Shown: positions 45,037 through 54,362, numbered from the stretch's first letter. The stretch: DNA of 64,000 bases from Syntrophales bacterium (GCA_035363115.1 DAOSEM010000003.1:310001-374000), one strand, 5' to 3'. The notes: generated by a model from the sequence alone, not told the origin. Program-made: numbers and translations.

Positions 45037-45257
45037 GATTCATTCCTCCTTGCGAACAGAATGAAGTGCATTTCTCAAGGACTGTGCCACGGGGCTGTTT
45101 GTCCTGTAACCTTATGTTTCCGCAGGAGAAACGTCCGCATGAAAGAGTTGACGGCGGGGAGAAGAACTCGACAATATTGTCCCGTTCCGGGAGATCGGGG
45201 CGAAATTGTGGCGGTCGATGCAAGGATGTCTCGGGAATCGGCCGGATGGAAGCGGAT

Positions 45258-45287
45258 TAGAAAAGGGGGCGCCGGATCGGCGCCCCC
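45258..45287 (-). terminator. Terminator of the Tat flavoprotein gene
   Basis: On the minus strand GGGGGCGCCG pairs with CGGCGCCCCC around three bases and is followed by TTTTCTAAT. Confidence 0.8.
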
Positions 45288-45311
45288 TCGCTTGTCACGG
45301 GTTGGGAACGA

Positions 45312-46871
45312 TCAACCCCACGCTTTCTCCGCTGCCGCGTTTTTGCCGGCGATCCGGCCGAAGACGAGGCAGTCCAGCGTGGCGCAGCTGCCCAGACGGA
45401 CAGCGCCGTGGACGCCGCCGGTCACCTCGCCGGCGCAGTAAAGGCCAGCGATGGGCTTGTCTGTCGAGACATCCGTCGCCTGGGCCTTGGTGTTCATGTT
45501 GATGCCGCCCATCGTGTGGTGAACCTTGGGCATGAGCCGCAGGGCATACCAGGGGCCGGGGCCGAGGGGCTTCTGGTTCTTCTGAAGGTAGCGGCCCCAC
45601 TCCTCGTCCTTGCCCGCCAGGACGCTCTTGTTCCACTTGTCGATCGACTGTTTCAAGGGCTCGATGGGGACGTTGTAGGCCGCCGCCATCTCCTCCAGCG
45701 TCTTGTATTCCTTCACGACCCCCCGCTCCATCAGCTTCGGCATGTACTCCGCCAGGAGCTTCTTGCCGATGGCGTAACCGTTCGCGTCCGTCATGGCGAT
45801 GCACTTGTTCCCCGCCTTGATGATCGCGTCGGCCCGGATTTTCCGGTCTGCCAGCTCGTTGACGAAGCGCTTGCCCGTCTTGGTGTCGATCCAGAGGCCG
45901 TACATGGCGGCGCAGAGCTGGGCGAAGAAGGGGGAGAGCCCCATTCCCTTTTCATCCGGGCTGCCCCAGGGACCCAGCTGGATCCAGGAGAGCTGGATGG
46001 GTGTGCAGCCGATCCGGAAGGCCTCCCGCAGGGCCTCGGCGGTGGCGCCGGGCTGGTTGGTCGTCTGCATCTCCGTCGTCAGCCGGGGATCCTGAAGGGT
46101 CCGGAAGGCCACATCGGCGCCGAAACCGCCCGTGGCCAGGACAACGGCCTTGCGGGCCTTGATGTCCTTCACCTTGCCGCTTCCCGCCTTCGGGAAGGTG
46201 TAGCCTTCGCGGATCTGGACGCCCTTCACCCGACCGTCGGCGTCCCGGTAGATCTGCGTCAGGTAAGCCCGGGTACGGGGCACGACGCCCAGCTCTTTCA
46301 GCTTCAGGAGCTGCTGCTGCACGATGGCTGAGCCGCTCTGGTTGTAGGTGCTGTACATCCGCGGGACGGAATGACCGCCCTCCTGGGTCAGCTTGTCCTT
46401 GTACTTGACACCCAGCTCGTTGATGGTCCACATCACGGTGCTGACGGACTGGTCCGCCACCATCTTGGCCAGTTCCACGTGGTTCAGGTTCAGTCCCGCC
46501 GCGAGCATGTCCTTCAGGAGCAGCTCCGGGGAGTCCTTGATTCCTTCCTTCTCCTCCATGGGTGAACCCGCCGCCGATACGACGCCGCCGTTGATGATGG
46601 AGTTGCCGCCCGGGGTCGGCATTTTTTCGAGGACCACCACGGAGGCGCCGGCCTTCTTGGCCTCATAGGCCGCCGCCAGTCCGGCGAAACCGCTGCCGAT
46701 GACGACGACGTCGAAGGTCTCCTGCCACTTCTTCGGCATGGGAGCCGCCTCGGCATTCCAGGGCTTCATCGCGAGTGTGCCCGCTGCGACGCCCGCAGCC
46801 GCAGCCGCGCCACTCGTTTTCAAAAAGGTTCTTCTCGTCATTGCTTTCGGGGTTTTCGTTTCTTCCGACAT
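45312..46871 (-). CDS. Tat-exported flavoprotein (fumarate reductase/flavocytochrome c-like)
   Basis: This 519-residue FAD enzyme of the fumarate reductase/succinate dehydrogenase family has a twin-arginine signal, MTRRTFLKTSGAAAAAG. FAD motifs are VVIGSGFAGLAAAYEAKKAG and VVLATGGFGADV. Active-site-like segments are VHHTMGGINMN and GAVRLGSCATLDCLVFGRIAG, which align with the substrate-binding His and catalytic Arg region. It has no heme domain, so electrons must come from another protein. It may reduce fumarate, urocanate, acrylate or a similar enoate in the periplasm. A perfect dyad lies upstream. Confidence 0.9.
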   Translation of the reverse strand: MSEETKTPKAMTRRTFLKTSGAAAAAGVAAGTLAMKPWNAEAAPMPKKWQETFDVVVIGSGFAGLAAAYEAKKAGASVVVLEKMPTPGGNSIINGGVVSAAGSPMEEKEGIKDSPELLLKDMLAAGLNLNHVELAKMVADQSVSTVMWTINELGVKYKDKLTQEGGHSVPRMYSTYNQSGSAIVQQQLLKLKELGVVPRTRAYLTQIYRDADGRVKGVQIREGYTFPKAGSGKVKDIKARKAVVLATGGFGADVAFRTLQDPRLTTEMQTTNQPGATAEALREAFRIGCTPIQLSWIQLGPWGSPDEKGMGLSPFFAQLCAAMYGLWIDTKTGKRFVNELADRKIRADAIIKAGNKCIAMTDANGYAIGKKLLAEYMPKLMERGVVKEYKTLEEMAAAYNVPIEPLKQSIDKWNKSVLAGKDEEWGRYLQKNQKPLGPGPWYALRLMPKVHHTMGGINMNTKAQATDVSTDKPIAGLYCAGEVTGGVHGAVRLGSCATLDCLVFGRIAGKNAAAEKAWG

Positions 46872-46945
46872 GTCATACCTCCTGAATTTCCATTCGCATG
46901 GATGGGTAATTTCCCCCCCCGTACAATCCCTTGTCTCCTGTTTCC

Positions 46946-46970
46946 GTTTATCGGTTTCAACCCGATAAAC
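46946..46970. promoter_or_regulatory. Perfect 9-7-9 inverted repeat upstream of the Tat flavoprotein
   Basis: GTTTATCGG and CCGATAAAC are perfect inverted repeats with a 7-base spacer, centred about 87 bases upstream of the flavoprotein start. It could be an operator for a dimeric regulator. It is followed on the plus strand by ATGTTTTTC, so an antisense terminator is an alternative. Confidence 0.5.
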
Positions 46971-47142
46971 ATGTTTTTCTTACGCCGACTGCCGATCCGA
47001 AGTCAATCACGGATCGCATGTGGCTGCATTTATTCATGATCATGCCGTCCTGGAATCGGCTGTTTCGTGGGTGCATCGGTCTTGACGAGGCCGGTTGATC
47101 TTGAGGGCCGGGAACGATATATAGACATGTCACCGGTCCGGC

Positions 47143-47169
47143 GATCGAAACGTCCGGACCGTTTCGATC
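47143..47169. promoter_or_regulatory. Perfect 10-7-10 inverted repeat upstream of the HD hydrolase
   Basis: GATCGAAACG and CGTTTCGATC are perfect inverted repeats around TCCGGAC. The dyad ends 48 bases before the HD gene's ATG. No T-run follows, so an operator or leader hairpin is more likely than a terminator. Confidence 0.5.
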
Positions 47170-47217
47170 CCGAACAGGAAGGACAAGGTCTTTCCGGGAG
47201 AGGGGAAAGGGGAAGTG

Positions 47218-47829
47218 ATGGAAATGGGAAAGTACGACCGCAACAAGACCGTCCTGACCGCCCGCTTCCGGGACGCCCTCGGCCTGGCGGCCGTTCTTCA
47301 CGCGGACCAGGTCCGCAAGGGATCGGGGATTCCCTACGTGGCGCACCTGCTGACTGTGGCCGCCACCGTGATCGAGGAAGGGGGGAGCGAGGATCTCGTC
47401 ATCGCGGCGCTCCTTCACGACACGGCGGAGGACCAGGGCGGTGAGGAGATTCTGGCGCGGCTCCGCTCCCTGTACGGAGAGTCCGTGGCGGCCGTCGTGG
47501 CGGCCTGTTCGGATACCACCGAGACGCCCAAGCCTCCGTGGCGGGCGCGGAAAGAACGCTACATCGGGCACCTGGCGGCCGTTCCCGATGGTGTGCTCCT
47601 GGTCTCCCTGGCGGACAAGCTTCACAATGCCCGGGCGATCCTGCGGGACTACCGGTCCGTTGGCGAGGACCTGTGGGAGCGGTTCCGCGGCGGGCGGGAC
47701 GGGACCCTCTGGTATTATGAAGCCCTGGTGGAGGCCTTCGAACGTACCGGGAAATACCCGAGGCTGGCGGGGGAGCTCCGGTCGGTTGTGGACGAGCTTG
47801 TCCGGGCCGCCGGAAAGGCGGCGTCCTGA
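47218..47829 (+). CDS. HD-domain hydrolase, small (p)ppGpp hydrolase-like
   Basis: This 203-residue HD phosphohydrolase resembles the hydrolase half of RelA/SpoT (MESH1/SAH type). It has YVAHLLTVAATVIEEGG (first metal His), ALLHDTAEDQGGEEIL (HD), and VSLADKLHNARAILRDY (late Asp). There is no synthetase, TGS or ACT domain. Degradation of (p)ppGpp or a related nucleotide is the likely reaction. The ATG at 47218 is used; GTG at 47215 is equivalent. A GNAT gene follows 58 bases later. Confidence 0.9.
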   Translation: MEMGKYDRNKTVLTARFRDALGLAAVLHADQVRKGSGIPYVAHLLTVAATVIEEGGSEDLVIAALLHDTAEDQGGEEILARLRSLYGESVAAVVAACSDTTETPKPPWRARKERYIGHLAAVPDGVLLVSLADKLHNARAILRDYRSVGEDLWERFRGGRDGTLWYYEALVEAFERTGKYPRLAGELRSVVDELVRAAGKAAS

Positions 47830-47887
47830 GTGTCTCGAAGGCGGGAGGAATCCCTGCCTCAATCAACGGAGGAGTGAGGTGCCTGAA

Positions 47888-48391
47888 ATGAAGCTGGAAA
47901 TGGAACTCCTGTCGCCGGATCACGGCCGGCCGGTCATCGACATCTTCAATCACTACATCGAACACACCTTTGCCGCGTTCCTTGAAAACCCGGTTCCCTA
48001 TGCCTTCTTCAACGTTCTGCTCAAGACGGCGGAGGGCTATCCCTCCGCTGCCGTGAAGACGGAGACGGGGGATGTCATCGGATTCGGGTTTCTGCGTTCG
48101 CACAGCCCGATCCCGACCATGGCGGGGACGGCGGAGATCTCCTATTTCCTGCATCCCGATCACTGCGGCCGCGGCGTCGGTGGAATCCTGCTGAACCATC
48201 TCCTGGATGCCGCCGTGCTGAAGGGCATCCATACCGTCCTGGCGGCCGTTGCGGCGGTCAACGAGCCGAGCCTCCGGTTTCACCGCAGCCACGAGTTCAC
48301 CGAGTGCGGCCGGTTTCGCGAGGTCTTCCGGAAGAAGGGACGCCTTGTGGACACCGTGTGGATGCAGCGCATGCTGGCAGACGGAAAATGA
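47888..48391 (+). CDS. GNAT-family N-acetyltransferase
   Basis: This 167-residue acetyltransferase has the acetyl-CoA loop in HPDHCGRGVGGILLNHLLDA (motif A) and TVLAAVAAVNEPSLRFHRSH (motif B). It is close to phosphinothricin-type acetyltransferases (AEISYFLHPD, GFLRS). The ATG at 47888 gives the full fold; open sequence upstream is out of family. The substrate is unknown. Confidence 0.88.
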   Translation: MKLEMELLSPDHGRPVIDIFNHYIEHTFAAFLENPVPYAFFNVLLKTAEGYPSAAVKTETGDVIGFGFLRSHSPIPTMAGTAEISYFLHPDHCGRGVGGILLNHLLDAAVLKGIHTVLAAVAAVNEPSLRFHRSHEFTECGRFREVFRKKGRLVDTVWMQRMLADGK

Positions 48392-48513
48392 TCGTGACAG
48401 GAGGGCCTGTTTCGGGCATACAGCCGTAACCGCGGGCGCCGCAAAGAAAACGGCGCCAGCCCGCTCCGGCGATCCGGGAGGAGTAGCCGGAATTTTCAGA
48501 AGAGGAGGAAAAT

Positions 48514-49002
48514 ATGGCCATGAAGCAATGGGACCGTCCGCCGGAGATGCTGATCGACCCAGACCGGAAATACCGTGGAAAGATCGAGACCGCGCGGGGG
48601 GTCATCGAGATTGAGTTCTATCCGCAGCATGCCCCGCTCACCGTGAACAACTTCGTCTTTCTGGCCCGCGAGGGCTTTTATGACGGGGTGGTGTTTCACC
48701 GGGTCATTCCCGATTTCGTGATCCAGGGGGGCGATCCCACCGGCACCGGCCGGGGCGGACCGGGATACCGCTTCGAGGACGAGTGTGAGGGAAACCCACT
48801 GATCCATGAGAGGGGTGTTCTCTCCATGGCCAATGCCGGCCCCGGCACGAACGGCAGCCAGTTTTTCATCACCCACTCACCGCAGCCCCACCTGAACGGA
48901 ATGCACACGGTATTCGGGAAAGTCGTGGCGGGACTGGACGTCATCGACGCGATCCGCCAGGGCGACCGGATGGATCGGGTCACCATCATCGAAAGCGAAT
49001 GA
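48514..49002 (+). CDS. Cyclophilin-type peptidyl-prolyl isomerase
   Basis: This 162-residue cytosolic cyclophilin has VVFHRVIPDFVIQGGDPTGTG, the catalytic Arg in FHRV, NGSQFFITHSPQPHLNGMHTVFGKV and no signal peptide. It catalyses proline isomerisation in protein folding. GAGGAGGAAAAT precedes the ATG. The hisF gene follows by 19 bases, so both may share a transcript. Confidence 0.95.
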   Translation: MAMKQWDRPPEMLIDPDRKYRGKIETARGVIEIEFYPQHAPLTVNNFVFLAREGFYDGVVFHRVIPDFVIQGGDPTGTGRGGPGYRFEDECEGNPLIHERGVLSMANAGPGTNGSQFFITHSPQPHLNGMHTVFGKVVAGLDVIDAIRQGDRMDRVTIIESE

Positions 49003-49021
49003 CACCGGGAGGAACATTTTC

Positions 49022-49780
49022 ATGATCAAGATCATGCCCTGCCTGGACATGAAGAACGGCCGCGTCGTCAAGGGGATCCACTTCGTGGACCTGAAGGACG
49101 CGGGAAATCCCGTGGAGAACGCCGCTTTCTATTCCCGGGAAGGGGCCGACGAGCTGGCCATGCTGGACATCGCGGCAACGCTGGAGAATCGCAAGACCCG
49201 CCTGGAGTGGGTGAAGGGCGTGGCCTCCGTCATCGCGATTCCCCTCACCGTGGGAGGCGGAATCTCTTCGCTGGAGGATATCCGCCTTCTCCTGGAGGCC
49301 GGCGCCGCCAAGGTCTCCATGAACAGTGCGGCGGTGAGCCGCCCGGATCTGGTCGGCGAGGCGGCGAAGGAATACGGTTCGGAATGCATCACCGTCGCCG
49401 TGGACGGGTGCCGGAACCCGGCCATGCCCTCGGGATTCGAGGTGGTCGTGGCGGGCGGGACGAAGCCCGTCGGCAGGGACGCCGTGGCCTGGGCGAAGGA
49501 ATGCGAGCAGCGCGGCGCCGGTGTGATCCTGCCGACCAGCATGGACGGCGACGGCACCCTGAAAGGGTATGACCTGGCCTTTACCCGGGCCATATCGGCG
49601 GCGGTCGGGGTTCCCGTCATCGCCTCCGGTGGTGCCGGCAAGCTTGAGGACTTCCACGCCGCGATCGTCGAGGGCGGGGCGAGCGTTCTCCTGGCGGCCT
49701 CGGTGTTCCACTACCGCACGTTCAGCATCCGGCAGGTGAAGGAATATCTGCGCGGCATGGGGCACGACGTGTCCCTGTAA
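49022..49780 (+). CDS. hisF: Imidazole glycerol phosphate synthase subunit HisF
   Basis: HisF is the cyclase that uses ammonia from HisH to make imidazoleglycerol phosphate and AICAR. The 252-residue TIM barrel has catalytic Asp in IMPCLDMKNGRVVKGIHF (Asp11) and ILPTSMDGDGTLKGYD (Asp130 region). Loops are VGGGISSL and ASGGAGKLED. In the second catalytic motif the usual LT in LLTSMDRDG reads as LPTSMDGDG, a mild change. hisH is not in the window and the other his genes are about 17 kb away, so the pathway is split here. Confidence 0.95.
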   Translation: MIKIMPCLDMKNGRVVKGIHFVDLKDAGNPVENAAFYSREGADELAMLDIAATLENRKTRLEWVKGVASVIAIPLTVGGGISSLEDIRLLLEAGAAKVSMNSAAVSRPDLVGEAAKEYGSECITVAVDGCRNPAMPSGFEVVVAGGTKPVGRDAVAWAKECEQRGAGVILPTSMDGDGTLKGYDLAFTRAISAAVGVPVIASGGAGKLEDFHAAIVEGGASVLLAASVFHYRTFSIRQVKEYLRGMGHDVSL

Positions 49781-49881
49781 GCGGATCGGAAAGGCGTGCG
49801 GATGGGGCGACGGCCACCGTTTCCCCGATCGCACAGGTGCAGGCGATCGGGTATTGCGCCGGAAAGGAGACAATCGGGTCC

Positions 49882-50811
49882 ATGAATGCAGCGGATATAC
49901 GCCGGGTGCTGGTTCTCGGCGCCGGCACCATGGGGCGCCAGATCGCCCTGTATTTCGCCCTCCGGGGCTGCGATTCCGTCCTGTATGACCTGGAAGACGC
50001 CGTCCTGGAGCGGGCCGTGGCGTCCATCCGGAAAATCGTCGCCGGTCTCGTCCGTCAGGGACGGGTGACGGAAACGGAGGCCGGTGAGGCCGTCGGACGG
50101 ATCTTCGCGACGACCGACGCCGCGAAGGCGGCAGACGGTGCCGACCTGGTCAGCGAGTCCGTCCCGGAAGACCCGGTCCTCAAGGGGAGGGTCTTCTCCC
50201 TTTTCCACGGCCTCTGTCCGGATAGGACCCTCTTCACCACCAACACCTCCTCGCTTGTTCCCTCCATGTTCGCCGCCGAGACCGGCCGGCCGGACCGGTT
50301 CCTGGCCCTCCACTTCCACGACCTTTCCTACAACCGGATCGTGGACGTCATGCCTCACCCCGGGACGGATGAGGGGGCGGTGCATGTCGTCCGGGAATTC
50401 TGCGAGCGGATGAACCTGATCCCCATCGTCCTGCAAAAGGAGTATCCCGGTTACCTTTTCAATTCCATGTTCATGGCCCTCCTGGGGGCGGCCCAGACCC
50501 TGGCGGCCGGCGGGATCGCCGACGTGGAGGAAATCGACCGCGCCTGGATGGGGGTGTTCAACATGCCCATCGGTCCCTTCGGCCTCATGGACCGCGTCGG
50601 ACTCGACACCGTGTGGAAGGTCGTGGACTTCTGGGCATCCATGACCCGGGACCCGCAGGCGATGAAGAATGCCGCCTTCCTGAAAAGCCGAGTGGACAGG
50701 GGAGAACTGGGCCAGAAAGCGGGGCGGGGTTTCTATGCCTACCCGGGGCCCAGTTTCGCGAAGCCCGGCTTCGTTGAGGGGCGCATCAAAGAGGAAATGG
50801 AGCAGCCATGA
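49882..50811 (+). CDS. 3-hydroxyacyl-CoA dehydrogenase family protein
   Basis: This 309-residue NAD enzyme of the beta-oxidation type has an N-terminal Rossmann site RVLVLGAGTMGRQIALYFA and NTSSLVPSMFA. The catalytic His segment is ALHFHDLSYNRIVDVMPHPGT, which deviates from the classical HFFNPV. The C-terminal part has FGLMDRVGLDTVWKVVDFW, as in dehydrogenases of this fold. ATG at 49882 is chosen because the Rossmann motif begins immediately; the AAAGGAG site is 12 bases back. It overlaps the reductase gene by four bases (ATGA), so the two act together, plausibly on an unsaturated acyl-CoA. Confidence 0.88.
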   Translation: MNAADIRRVLVLGAGTMGRQIALYFALRGCDSVLYDLEDAVLERAVASIRKIVAGLVRQGRVTETEAGEAVGRIFATTDAAKAADGADLVSESVPEDPVLKGRVFSLFHGLCPDRTLFTTNTSSLVPSMFAAETGRPDRFLALHFHDLSYNRIVDVMPHPGTDEGAVHVVREFCERMNLIPIVLQKEYPGYLFNSMFMALLGAAQTLAAGGIADVEEIDRAWMGVFNMPIGPFGLMDRVGLDTVWKVVDFWASMTRDPQAMKNAAFLKSRVDRGELGQKAGRGFYAYPGPSFAKPGFVEGRIKEEMEQP

Positions 50812-52733
50812 GTCTGGAAACCCTTTTTTCCCCCGTCACGATCAACGGAATGATCCTTCGGAACCGCGCCGTCATGCCCGCCATGGGGAGCGGCTACGGC
50901 AACACCGACGGCACCGTCAGCGACCGCCTGGTCCGGTATCTCGCCCGGAGGGCAAGGGGCGGTGCGGGACTCATCATCACGGAGGTCTGCGCGGTTACGC
51001 CCCGGGGAAAGGGCTTTCTCCGGGAGATCGGAGCCTGGAGCGACGATTTCATCCCCGGCCTGGCGGGCCTGGCCGAGGCGGTCCACCGCGAAGGGGTGAA
51101 GGTCGCCCTCCAGATCCACCATGCCGGCCGGGAGACCTTTGCCGCCGCTGCCGGCGGAACGCCCGAGGCGCCGTCGCCCATTCCCAGCGTCATCATGAGG
51201 CAGCCCTGCGAGGAGATGAGCGCCGACCGGATCGCCGAGGTGGTCGAGGCCTTTGCCTCCGCGGCGGTGCGGGCCCGGAAGGCGGGCCTGGATGCCGTGG
51301 AGATCCACGGCGCCCACGGGTATCTCCTGACCCAGTTCCTGTCGCCCTTTTCCAATTCACGGACGGACCGGTACGGAGGATCCGAGGAGAACCGGATGCG
51401 CTTCGTCCTGGAGGTCGTCGCGGCGGTGAGGCGGGCCGTGGGGGACCGTTTCCCGGTCCTCGTCCGGATCTCCGCGGATGAGCTGATCAAGGGCGGCTAC
51501 GACCTGGAGTTCGCGAAGCGGCTGGCGCCGCGCCTGGTGTCCGCCGGGGCCGACGCAATCCACGCCTCGGTGGGCGTCTATTCCACGCCGGGCAACCTGA
51601 GCATCGCGTCCATGGACACGGAGGCCGGGTTCAACCTCTTCCGCGCCCGGGCAATCCGGGAGCAGGTGGAGGTGCCGGTCATCGCCGTGGGACGGATCAA
51701 CGACCCCCGGCTGGCCGACCGGGCCATTGCGGCGGGCGACGCCGACCTGGTGAGCTTCGGCCGCCAGCACCTGGCGGATCCGGATTTCCTCGCCAAGGCC
51801 CGGGAAGGGCGGTGGGACGACATCCGCTGGTGCGTCTCCTGCAACCAGGGATGCATCGAGCGGCTGATGTTCGAGATGCAGCCCGTCACCTGCACATTCA
51901 ACCCCGAGTGCGGGAATGAGCGCGAGCAGGCGGCCCCGGACGCCCCGGGGCGGCGACTCTGGGTGATCGGCGCCGGTCCGGCGGGACTTTCCGCCGCCCT
52001 GGCCGCAGCGGAGCGGGGTTTCAAGGTGGAGGTCTTCGAGAAGGAGGAGACACCGGGGGGCCAGATCCTGCCGGCCAGCCGACCGCCCCACAAGGAGGCT
52101 TTCCTGGACTGGGTGAACTGGGCGGTTCGTCAGGCGAATGAGCGGGGTGTGATCCTTCATTGCGGAAGGGAGGTCGATGCGGAGCTTTTAAAATCAGGAC
52201 GGCCCGACGCGGTTGTCCTCGCCGCCGGGGCCTCCCCTTCGGTGCCAAAGATCCCGGGCATCCACCGCTGTCATGTTCTTGATGCCCGGGATGTCCTGAC
52301 GGGCAAGGCGACCCCGATGACGCCCGCCGCCATCCTCGGCGCCGGATACGTCGGCATGGAGACAGCGGATTATCTCCTGGCCCGGGGCATCGATGTCACG
52401 GTCCTCGAGATGCAGGCCGCGTATCCCGTGGGCAAGCACACGTCCCACGGATACTGGCTGCATCTGCGGCTGAAGGAGCGGGGTGCCCGGATCCTCCTCG
52501 GTGCGACCGTGACGGGGATCGGGGAGCAAGGTGTTTCCTGCCGGCAGGGGGAGAAAGAAGAAATTGTCCCCGCGGCCTCGGTGATCACGGCCCTGGGGGC
52601 CCGGATGGAGAACGGGCTGGAAGACGTGCTGCGGGAACTGGGCATCTCCTGGCGGACCGTCGGAGACGCGGCGGGGCCGCGGCGCCTCCTGGAGGCCATT
52701 CACGAGGGCGACCGGGCGGGCCGGGAGGTCTGA
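50808..52733 (+). CDS. NADH:flavin oxidoreductase/2,4-dienoyl-CoA reductase-like (OYE-type)
   Basis: This 641-residue multi-cofactor enzyme has an FMN TIM barrel (1-340; FSPVTINGMILRNRAVMPAM, HGAHGYLLTQFLSPFSN), a [4Fe-4S] motif CVSCNQGCIER with a later Cys in VTCTFNP, and a C-terminal FAD/NAD(P) domain (VIGAGPAGLSAALAAAERG; ILGAGYVGMETADYLLARG). The family includes enoate reductases and 2,4-dienoyl-CoA reductase. Translational coupling to the hydroxyacyl-CoA dehydrogenase suggests the substrate is an acyl-CoA. Length is standard (about 640-670). Confidence 0.92.
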   Translation: MSLETLFSPVTINGMILRNRAVMPAMGSGYGNTDGTVSDRLVRYLARRARGGAGLIITEVCAVTPRGKGFLREIGAWSDDFIPGLAGLAEAVHREGVKVALQIHHAGRETFAAAAGGTPEAPSPIPSVIMRQPCEEMSADRIAEVVEAFASAAVRARKAGLDAVEIHGAHGYLLTQFLSPFSNSRTDRYGGSEENRMRFVLEVVAAVRRAVGDRFPVLVRISADELIKGGYDLEFAKRLAPRLVSAGADAIHASVGVYSTPGNLSIASMDTEAGFNLFRARAIREQVEVPVIAVGRINDPRLADRAIAAGDADLVSFGRQHLADPDFLAKAREGRWDDIRWCVSCNQGCIERLMFEMQPVTCTFNPECGNEREQAAPDAPGRRLWVIGAGPAGLSAALAAAERGFKVEVFEKEETPGGQILPASRPPHKEAFLDWVNWAVRQANERGVILHCGREVDAELLKSGRPDAVVLAAGASPSVPKIPGIHRCHVLDARDVLTGKATPMTPAAILGAGYVGMETADYLLARGIDVTVLEMQAAYPVGKHTSHGYWLHLRLKERGARILLGATVTGIGEQGVSCRQGEKEEIVPAASVITALGARMENGLEDVLRELGISWRTVGDAAGPRRLLEAIHEGDRAGREV

Positions 52734-54362
52734 TCAGCGCAGGCAGACGCTCAGGATCTCGACGAGGTCGGTTTCCCCCTCCAGGACCTTCCGGATCCCA
52801 CTCTGCAGCAATGTGCTCATGCCCTCCGACGAGGCCGCCTTGCGGATGGCGGCGATGGACTTCCTGCTGATGATCATCTGCTTGATGCTGTCGTTGGCTA
52901 TCAGGAGCTCGTAGATGCCCATCATTCCCCGGTAACCGGTTTCGTTGCATTCGGGACAGCCTTTCGCCCTGCTGATTTTCCGCTTGTCCGAAAAATCCAT
53001 CCCCAGTCCCTCGAAGGCCTTCTCTCCGTACTGGCGTGCCATCTCGTCCCATTCCTCGCGGCTGACGGGAACGGATTCCCGGCAATGGGTGCAGAGGCGG
53101 CGGACGAGGCGCTGGGCCAGGACGCACAGGAGAGAGTCGGCGAAGCCGAAGGGATCGATGCCCATGTCCAGGAGGCGGACAATCGTCTCCGGGGCGTTGT
53201 TCGTGTGCAGGGTGGAGAGGACGAGGTGGCCTGTCGTGGACGCCTCGACGCCCATCTTGGCCGTTTCGTAGTCCCGCATCTCTCCCACCATGATGATGTC
53301 CGGATCGGACCTGAGGAAGGCCCGCATGGCGGTGCTGAAGTCCAGGCCGATCTTGTGGTGCATCTGGACCTGGCGGATTCCCTTCTGGGTGATCTCGACG
53401 GGGTCTTCGGCGGTCCAGATCTTGGTGTTGGGACGGTTCAGGCGGTGGAGGGCGGCATGGGCCGTCGTGGTCTTGCCGGAGCCGGTGGGGCCGACGATCA
53501 GGATCAGCCCGTAGGGCTTGTCGAGCTGCGAGATGAACTGATCCAGGGTCTCCTTCGGCATCCCCAGTTCGTTCAGGGTCATGATCTTTCCGCGCGTCAG
53601 GATCCTCAGGACCACGTCCTCCACGTAGCCGTGGGTCGGCATGGTGGCCACCCGCAGCTCGATGTCTTCGCCGTTGGGCCTTGTGTGCCGGATCTTTCCG
53701 TCCTGGGGCAGTCGCCGCTCGGTGATGTCCAGGCTGGAGAGGATCTTGATGCGGGAGACGATCGCCGCCCGGTAGTCGTACGGCAGGGTCCGGTACGGAA
53801 AGCACTCTCCGTCGACCCGAAACCGTACCAGGACCTCCCTGTCCCGAACGTCCGGCTCGATGTGGATGTCCGAGGCGCGGCGCAGGCAGGCCTCGTTGAT
53901 GATCTCGTTCACCAGTCGGACGATGGTTCCGTCCGTCTCGCTGACGTCCGCGAACTCCTCCCGCCGGTCGCCGTTTTCCGCCGCGCTCTCTTCGGCCCGG
54001 GCCTCCTTCAGGTAGCAGGTCCCGTAGAAATGGTCGATGAACTTCAGGATGTCATCGCGGGAGGCCACGCAGTACTCGATCTGCTTCGTTTTCAGCAGGC
54101 TTTCGATGCTGTCCCGACGCGGCAGGTCGGCCGGGTTGTCCACGAGGACGGAAATTCGCCCCTCCCGCCGCTCCAGGGGAACCCAGCCCTCGCGGTGCAG
54201 GTATTCGTGCTTGAGGTTTGCAAGGAGGTTGCGCGGGATGGGGGCCCGTTCATCGAAGCAAACGGAGCGGATGATCGAAGCGTCTTTCTGCGAATTCCGG
54301 TCGGATAGGACTATGGAGTCTTCCACTTTATTCCCGTTTGGTTGTTTATCCGGATGCCTCAT
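52734..54362 (-). CDS. PilB/GspE-type secretion ATPase
   Basis: This 542-residue hexameric ATPase powers type IV pilus extension or type II secretion. The N-terminal domain (1-130) is MshEN-like. The ATPase has Walker A GPTGSGKTTTAHAAL, Asp-box DIHIEPD, Walker B DIIMVGEMRDYETAK and a His box (STGHLVLSTLHT). It has the tetracysteine zinc motif CTHCRE and CPEC of GspE/PilB. GGAGGAGG sits just before the ATG. No other pil or gsp gene flanks it, so it is an orphan ATPase. The metallophosphoesterase is divergent. Confidence 0.92.
   Translation of the reverse strand: MRHPDKQPNGNKVEDSIVLSDRNSQKDASIIRSVCFDERAPIPRNLLANLKHEYLHREGWVPLERREGRISVLVDNPADLPRRDSIESLLKTKQIEYCVASRDDILKFIDHFYGTCYLKEARAEESAAENGDRREEFADVSETDGTIVRLVNEIINEACLRRASDIHIEPDVRDREVLVRFRVDGECFPYRTLPYDYRAAIVSRIKILSSLDITERRLPQDGKIRHTRPNGEDIELRVATMPTHGYVEDVVLRILTRGKIMTLNELGMPKETLDQFISQLDKPYGLILIVGPTGSGKTTTAHAALHRLNRPNTKIWTAEDPVEITQKGIRQVQMHHKIGLDFSTAMRAFLRSDPDIIMVGEMRDYETAKMGVEASTTGHLVLSTLHTNNAPETIVRLLDMGIDPFGFADSLLCVLAQRLVRRLCTHCRESVPVSREEWDEMARQYGEKAFEGLGMDFSDKRKISRAKGCPECNETGYRGMMGIYELLIANDSIKQMIISRKSIAAIRKAASSEGMSTLLQSGIRKVLEGETDLVEILSVCLR

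Larger units (their letters stand above)
46872..47217. other. Divergent intergenic region with two perfect dyads
   Basis: This 346-base gap lies between the Tat flavoprotein (minus) and the HD protein (plus). Beyond the two dyads listed separately I see nothing coding and no strong -35/-10 pair. Short C-run and T-run tracts are present near the flavoprotein start. Confidence 0.6.

Noticed and set aside
45037..45257. Possible sigma-54 promoter (TGGCGG..TGCA) near 45205
   Set aside because: The GG and GC are not ten bases apart and there is no gene in the matching direction nearby.
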